Origin: an uncultured Actinomycetes bacterium
GTDB lineage: Bacteria > Actinomycetota > Actinomycetes > Nanopelagicales > Nanopelagicaceae
DNA: 8,974 bases
Assembly: GCA_903922325.1 (NCBI GenBank)
Contig: CAIXTG010000043.1
Span: forward strand, 1-8,974
Reading direction: 5' to 3'
Made by a program: the position numbers and the translations under genes. This document shows, one piece after another, positions 6,002 through 8,974 of this stretch (its first letter is position 1; each line of letters opens with the position of its first letter). Under the pieces are notes generated by a model. That model saw nothing but the letters and a program-made list of their open reading frames with translations, was not told the DNA's origin and did no database searches.

Positions 6002-6363
6002 TTAACTAAACCGGCAGCTGCCATTTCTAAATAGCCCCATAAAACTTCTTTTTGCTCGGGCTTAATTTCTACGCCATCAACAGCTTTGCGCATCGCGTTG
6101 ATCCAAGCATCATGCGCTGTACGGTCAATATGAAATCCAGCATGGCGCATTCGTAAACGAGGGTGTCCGCGTTCTTCGGAATAAGTAGTTGGTCCGCCCC
6201 AATATTGTTCGAGAAACTTCTGCAAACGTTCAGCAGCACCCTTCATATCTGAATCCGGGTACATAGGTCGCAGAACTGGATCAGTTGCAACGTGGGCGTA
6301 GAACTGCGAAATTAAATCAGCGAAGAATGCTTCGCCGCCAACTTCTTCATAGAAAGTACTCAT
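5989..6363 (-). CDS. glbO: group II truncated haemoglobin (trHbO)
   Basis: A complete 124-aa haem protein very like M. tuberculosis GlbO, sharing the stretch FLEQYWGGP-TYSE-RGHPRLRMRHA. The proximal haem ligand is His74 (RMRHAGF). Distal-pocket residues characteristic of trHbO are present: Tyr22 (B10), Tyr35 (CD1) and Trp87 (G8), each one less than the mycobacterial numbering. The family binds O2 tightly and is linked to O2 or redox handling, peroxide chemistry and NO-related reactions; the exact role here cannot be read from sequence. The ATG overlaps the stop of the MFS gene in an ATGA arrangement with no real Shine-Dalgarno, so translation should depend on coupling. It is the last gene of the leftward operon. 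Its 3' end overlaps mscS by 13 nt, and no terminator hairpin is visible. Confidence 0.95.
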   Translation of the reverse strand: MSTFYEEVGGEAFFADLISQFYAHVATDPVLRPMYPDSDMKGAAERLQKFLEQYWGGPTTYSEERGHPRLRMRHAGFHIDRTAHDAWINAMRKAVDGVEIKPEQKEVLWGYLEMAAAGLVNQAD

Positions 6364-7619
6364 GCCCGTAATTTATCGGTTGGAATATTCTTTGCGATCC
6401 GTAAAACCAAGACAGCACTCAATAGGCAAAATGCACCGCTGATATAGAAGGCAAGTGCATAGTCACCCAGTTTTACGCGCAGAATTGCTGCACCAAGAGC
6501 GGCTACTGATGCGCCTATTTGATGTGCCGCATAAACCCAGCCGTAAACAACCATTCCGCGATCCGGGCCAAGCACTGTGCGACAAAGCATGATCGTCGGT
6601 GGCACTGTCGCTACCCAATCAAGGCCATAGAAAATCACAAAGACCAAAGTAGATGGATGCACAGTGCGAAAGAGAATAACCGGCAATAAGAAGAGGGAAA
6701 GCCCGCGTAAGAAGTAATAAAAGAAGAGTAACTTCCGTGGGTCATATTTATCAGTCAAATAACCCGATGCAATTGTGCCAATTAAATCAAAGACACCGAT
6801 TAACGCCAGCAAACTTGCAGCAACTGTTTCCATCATGCCGTGATCATGTGCAGCTGGAATAAAGTGAGTGCCGATTAATCCGCTAGTTGATAGTCCACAA
6901 ACAAAGAAGGAAGCAAATAGATACCAAAAATCTTTTTTCGCACTCGCCTCTTTCAAAGAAATGATAGCTAGCTTGCCGGCGCTGATTTCACTTTTTGCTG
7001 GAGGTTGCCAATCGGACTCAGCTCCGTAAGGAAGTTTGCCCAAGTCCGCAGGATTTTCGCGCAAGAAGATAAATACCAATGGGATCATCGCTAAGCAAAC
7101 AATAGATACTGAAAGTGAAACCACTTTCCAGCCATTGTGCTCTGCCATGTATGCCAGCCCGGGCAAGAAAACTAATTGGCCAGTAGCCGATGATGCGGTA
7201 AATGCACCAATGACCAGACCGCGATGCTTTACAAACCAGCGATTTGCAATGGTGCCACCAAAAACTAGCGCCATTGAACCCGTGCCTATACCTACGACTA
7301 TTCCCCAACTGGCAATTAACTGCCATGGCGAATTAATCATCGTGGTACTTGCAGCTCCTGCTGTAACTAGCGTCAGCGCAGTTATAACAACTTTACGAAC
7401 TCCGAAACGTTCCATGAATGCTGCAGCAAACGGGGCAACTAAACCAAAGAGCAATACATTTATTGCGATAGCAATTGAAATTTGATCACGTTTCCAGCCG
7501 AAAGCATCTTCCAGCGGAACGACTAATACGGAAGGCGTTGCGCGAATTCCAGCGGTTATAACTAGAACTAAGAAGGTAACGAATGCGACCGGCCAAGCAG
7601 GGTGATATTTGCGCAGCAT
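6360..7619 (-). CDS. MFS transporter, monocarboxylate/organic-anion-like, substrate unknown
   Basis: A complete 419-aa protein with about 12 hydrophobic membrane segments in two halves, joined by a hydrophilic loop at about residues 188-228 (RENPADLGKLPYGAES...). The loop between TM2 and TM3 carries a motif-A-like MERFGVRKVV (69-78). The second-half counterpart is GYLTDKYDPRKLL (286-298). TM4-TM5 features such as GGTIANRWFVKHRGLVIGAF (121-140) resemble the MCT/OFA-type organic acid branch of MFS more than known sugar permeases (family impression, not a search). The start ATG overlaps the glucosidase stop by one base (TAATG), and its own stop overlaps the glbO start by four (ATGA), so it is the middle gene of a coupled operon. 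Neighbouring a glucosidase hints at carbon uptake, but the subfamily resemblance does not favour sugars. Confidence 0.9.
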   Translation of the reverse strand: MLRKYHPAWPVAFVTFLVLVITAGIRATPSVLVVPLEDAFGWKRDQISIAIAINVLLFGLVAPFAAAFMERFGVRKVVITALTLVTAGAASTTMINSPWQLIASWGIVVGIGTGSMALVFGGTIANRWFVKHRGLVIGAFTASSATGQLVFLPGLAYMAEHNGWKVVSLSVSIVCLAMIPLVFIFLRENPADLGKLPYGAESDWQPPAKSEISAGKLAIISLKEASAKKDFWYLFASFFVCGLSTSGLIGTHFIPAAHDHGMMETVAASLLALIGVFDLIGTIASGYLTDKYDPRKLLFFYYFLRGLSLFLLPVILFRTVHPSTLVFVIFYGLDWVATVPPTIMLCRTVLGPDRGMVVYGWVYAAHQIGASVAALGAAILRVKLGDYALAFYISGAFCLLSAVLVLRIAKNIPTDKLRA

Positions 7620-8974
7620 TACTTAACTCGTAGCCAAACCGCGGTATCGGTCGGCAACTTATCGCCAGGTAGCGGGCCGCTCGAAAGTAATACTTCAGCC
7701 CCTGCTGGTAATGAAATCTCTTCGCCAAAGTTCACATAGCAAACGAAATTACCGGGGCGAGCAAATGCAATAACTTCATCGTTAACTTCGAGCCAAGTCA
7801 TTGGACCATCGCCTAAGCCAGCTTCTGCCTTACGAATAGCCAGAGCTTTGCGATACATGGTCAGAGTGGAATCAGCTTTGCCATCTTGGTTGCTTGCCGC
7901 AAACTTGCCCCACCATTCGCTCTGCGGTAACCATGCTTCAACTGGTTTTAGTGATTCATTTGCGGAGAAACCAAAAGCACCAGTTGGTTCGTGATGCCAA
8001 GGCAGCGGCACACGACAACCATCGCGACCACGATCGACTTTGCCACTCATTACCCAACGCGGGTCAGTTAAACGATCTTCGGGAATATCGCGAACTTCAG
8101 GTAGCGCTAACTCTTCGCCTTGATAAACATAAGCACCACCAGGAAGTGCCAACATCAACATCGCACCAGCACGAGCGCGACGAGTACCGCGTTCTAAATT
8201 AAATTTCTTAGCATCACCTTGGCGATGAAGCGTTGATTTATCAACGTTTAATAAACCTAAATCAAAACGATCGACTGATCGAACTAAATCGTGATTGTTA
8301 AACACCCAAGAAGATGGCGCACCAACTTCAGCCATTGCTGCCATTGAAGTAACGATGCGTCCCTTAATTTCAGGGGCATCCCACAAAGTAATTAGGAAAT
8401 CAAAGTTAAATGAATTCGCTAATTCATCAGGGCGTAAATAACGCGCAATACGAGTTGCCGGGCTTACCCATGCCTCAGCAACTGCCATGCGATCGCCAGG
8501 ATATGAATCTAGAATTTTGCGCCAAGAGCGGTGAATGTCGTGCACGCCTTCTTGATCCCAGAATGGATGTTGAGTTGCTGACAACATCTCATTGCCTTTT
8601 TCTGGTTCAACAATATCTGGCAGACCTTCGGCTTTAATCATGGCGTGTGCAACATCGATACGGAAACCATCGACACCTAGGTCTAACCAAAACTTAAGAA
8701 TATTTTCAAAGTGTTCGCGAACTTCTGGGTTTTCCCAATTGAAATCTGGTTGTTCGGTTGCAAAAATATGTAAGTACCACTGCCCTGGCTTTCCGTCAGC
8801 TTCGATAACTCGTTGCCAAGCGACCCCGCCAAAAACAGATGGCCAGTTATTAGGTGGCAGTTCACCGTTCTTACCTTTGCCATCAAGGAAATGAAAGCGC
8901 TCGCGTTCTTTGCTGCCAGGTTCTGCCTTAAGCGCCGCCTGAAACCATTCATGTTGGTCGCTGCAGTGGTTAGG
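7619..8974 (-). CDS. aglA: alpha-glucosidase, GH13 family (5' end outside the window)
   Basis: 451 codons are visible in one open frame that runs off the right edge. An internal Met at 8641 is not the start: conserved GH13 sequence continues upstream of it. The visible part opens at PNHCSD, the end of GH13 conserved region I, so roughly 100 N-terminal residues are missing. Region II GFRIDVAH holds the nucleophile Asp (codon 8654-8656, visible residue 107). Region III is MAVAEAW, with the acid/base Glu (codon 8474-8476, residue 167). Region IV is VFNNHD, with the transition-state Asp (codon 8288-8290, residue 229). PGGAYVYQGEELALPEV and GRDGCRVPLPW are typical of actinobacterial alpha-glucosidases that hydrolyse maltose- or isomaltose-type oligosaccharides in the cytoplasm. 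A C-terminal beta domain closes the protein. M. tuberculosis has aglA beside glbO as well, from memory. Exact substrate linkage is uncertain. Confidence 0.92.
   Translation of the reverse strand, partial: PNHCSDQHEWFQAALKAEPGSKERERFHFLDGKGKNGELPPNNWPSVFGGVAWQRVIEADGKPGQWYLHIFATEQPDFNWENPEVREHFENILKFWLDLGVDGFRIDVAHAMIKAEGLPDIVEPEKGNEMLSATQHPFWDQEGVHDIHRSWRKILDSYPGDRMAVAEAWVSPATRIARYLRPDELANSFNFDFLITLWDAPEIKGRIVTSMAAMAEVGAPSSWVFNNHDLVRSVDRFDLGLLNVDKSTLHRQGDAKKFNLERGTRRARAGAMLMLALPGGAYVYQGEELALPEVRDIPEDRLTDPRWVMSGKVDRGRDGCRVPLPWHHEPTGAFGFSANESLKPVEAWLPQSEWWGKFAASNQDGKADSTLTMYRKALAIRKAEAGLGDGPMTWLEVNDEVIAFARPGNFVCYVNFGEEISLPAGAEVLLSSGPLPGDKLPTDTAVWLRVK

Noticed and set aside
5990..6020. mscS as a frameshifted pseudogene with its C-terminal half downstream
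   Set aside because: Stops occur in all three forward frames (5999-6001, 6003-6005, 6007-6009) and the DNA beyond is intact glbO on the other strand.
7036..7485. 149-aa open frame antisense to the MFS gene
   Set aside because: It is fully inside the MFS coding region, which has clear membrane segments and coupled neighbours; the antisense product resembles no family.
7619..8641. Complete 340-aa glucosidase starting at Met 8641
   Set aside because: The nucleophile motif GFRIDVAH and 100 more conserved residues lie upstream in the same frame, so that Met is internal and the gene is cut by the window edge.
8592..8894. Open frames on both strands (8592-8894 plus, 8683-8952 minus) over the right edge
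   Set aside because: The glucosidase frame continues through this stretch with regions I and II of GH13, which explains the DNA; the others are shadows.
1..8974. CRISPR array, tRNA/rRNA gene, insertion sequence or phage-like region
   Set aside because: No regularly spaced repeats, tRNA-like cloverleaf, transposase or terminal inverted repeats were noticed by eye; the window is almost entirely filled by core genes.

Overview
The window looks like a compact piece of core chromosome from an actinobacterium with a modest GC content (mid-40s percent by eye, not computed). Three things point to Actinobacteria: a group II truncated haemoglobin that closely resembles mycobacterial GlbO, a ribose-5-phosphate isomerase B with the mycobacterial active site (no catalytic Cys), and a gene order that, from memory, follows Mycobacterium tuberculosis Rv2465c (rpiB) - Rv2467 (pepN) - Rv2469c (HNH) - Rv2470 (glbO) - Rv2471 (aglA). 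The low GC, tiny intergenic gaps, abutting convergent genes and apparently leaderless starts would fit a streamlined freshwater lineage such as the acI group (Nanopelagicales). That assignment is inference.

Layout, left to right. 34-735 (+): a secreted Ala-rich helical protein with a Gly/His/Pro-rich tail, followed by a strong intrinsic terminator. 838-1296 (+): rpiB, probably leaderless, with its -10 just behind that terminator. 1297-1956 (-): trmB, tail to tail with rpiB and with no base between the stop codons. 2037-4574 (+): pepN, an M1 aminopeptidase, starting at GTG behind a good Shine-Dalgarno. 4578-4796 (-): a small single-pass membrane protein whose 3' codons contain the pepN terminator. 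4816-5331 (-): an HNH-family nuclease. 5453-6001 (+): a very short MscS-type channel. Then a leftward operon reading from the right edge: an alpha-glucosidase (7619-8974, 5' end outside the window), an MFS transporter (6360-7619) and glbO (5989-6363). Its genes overlap by 1 and 4 nt, and it runs into the end of mscS with a 13-nt overlap.

Functionally these are housekeeping genes: pentose phosphate metabolism (RpiB), tRNA m7G46 methylation (TrmB), peptide turnover (PepN), oligosaccharide hydrolysis (alpha-glucosidase), solute transport (MFS), oxygen or redox haem chemistry (GlbO), osmotic relief (MscS). Three genes lack a clear role: the secreted His-rich protein, the HNH protein and the small membrane protein beside it. 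No mobile element, CRISPR array, rRNA or tRNA gene was seen, and no gap without a gene exceeds about 120 bases. I did not find a convincing new multi-gene system. The points most worth a second look are the MscS that stops at the end of its beta domain, the His-rich secreted protein, the coupled glucosidase-transporter-globin operon, and the terminator that doubles as coding sequence.
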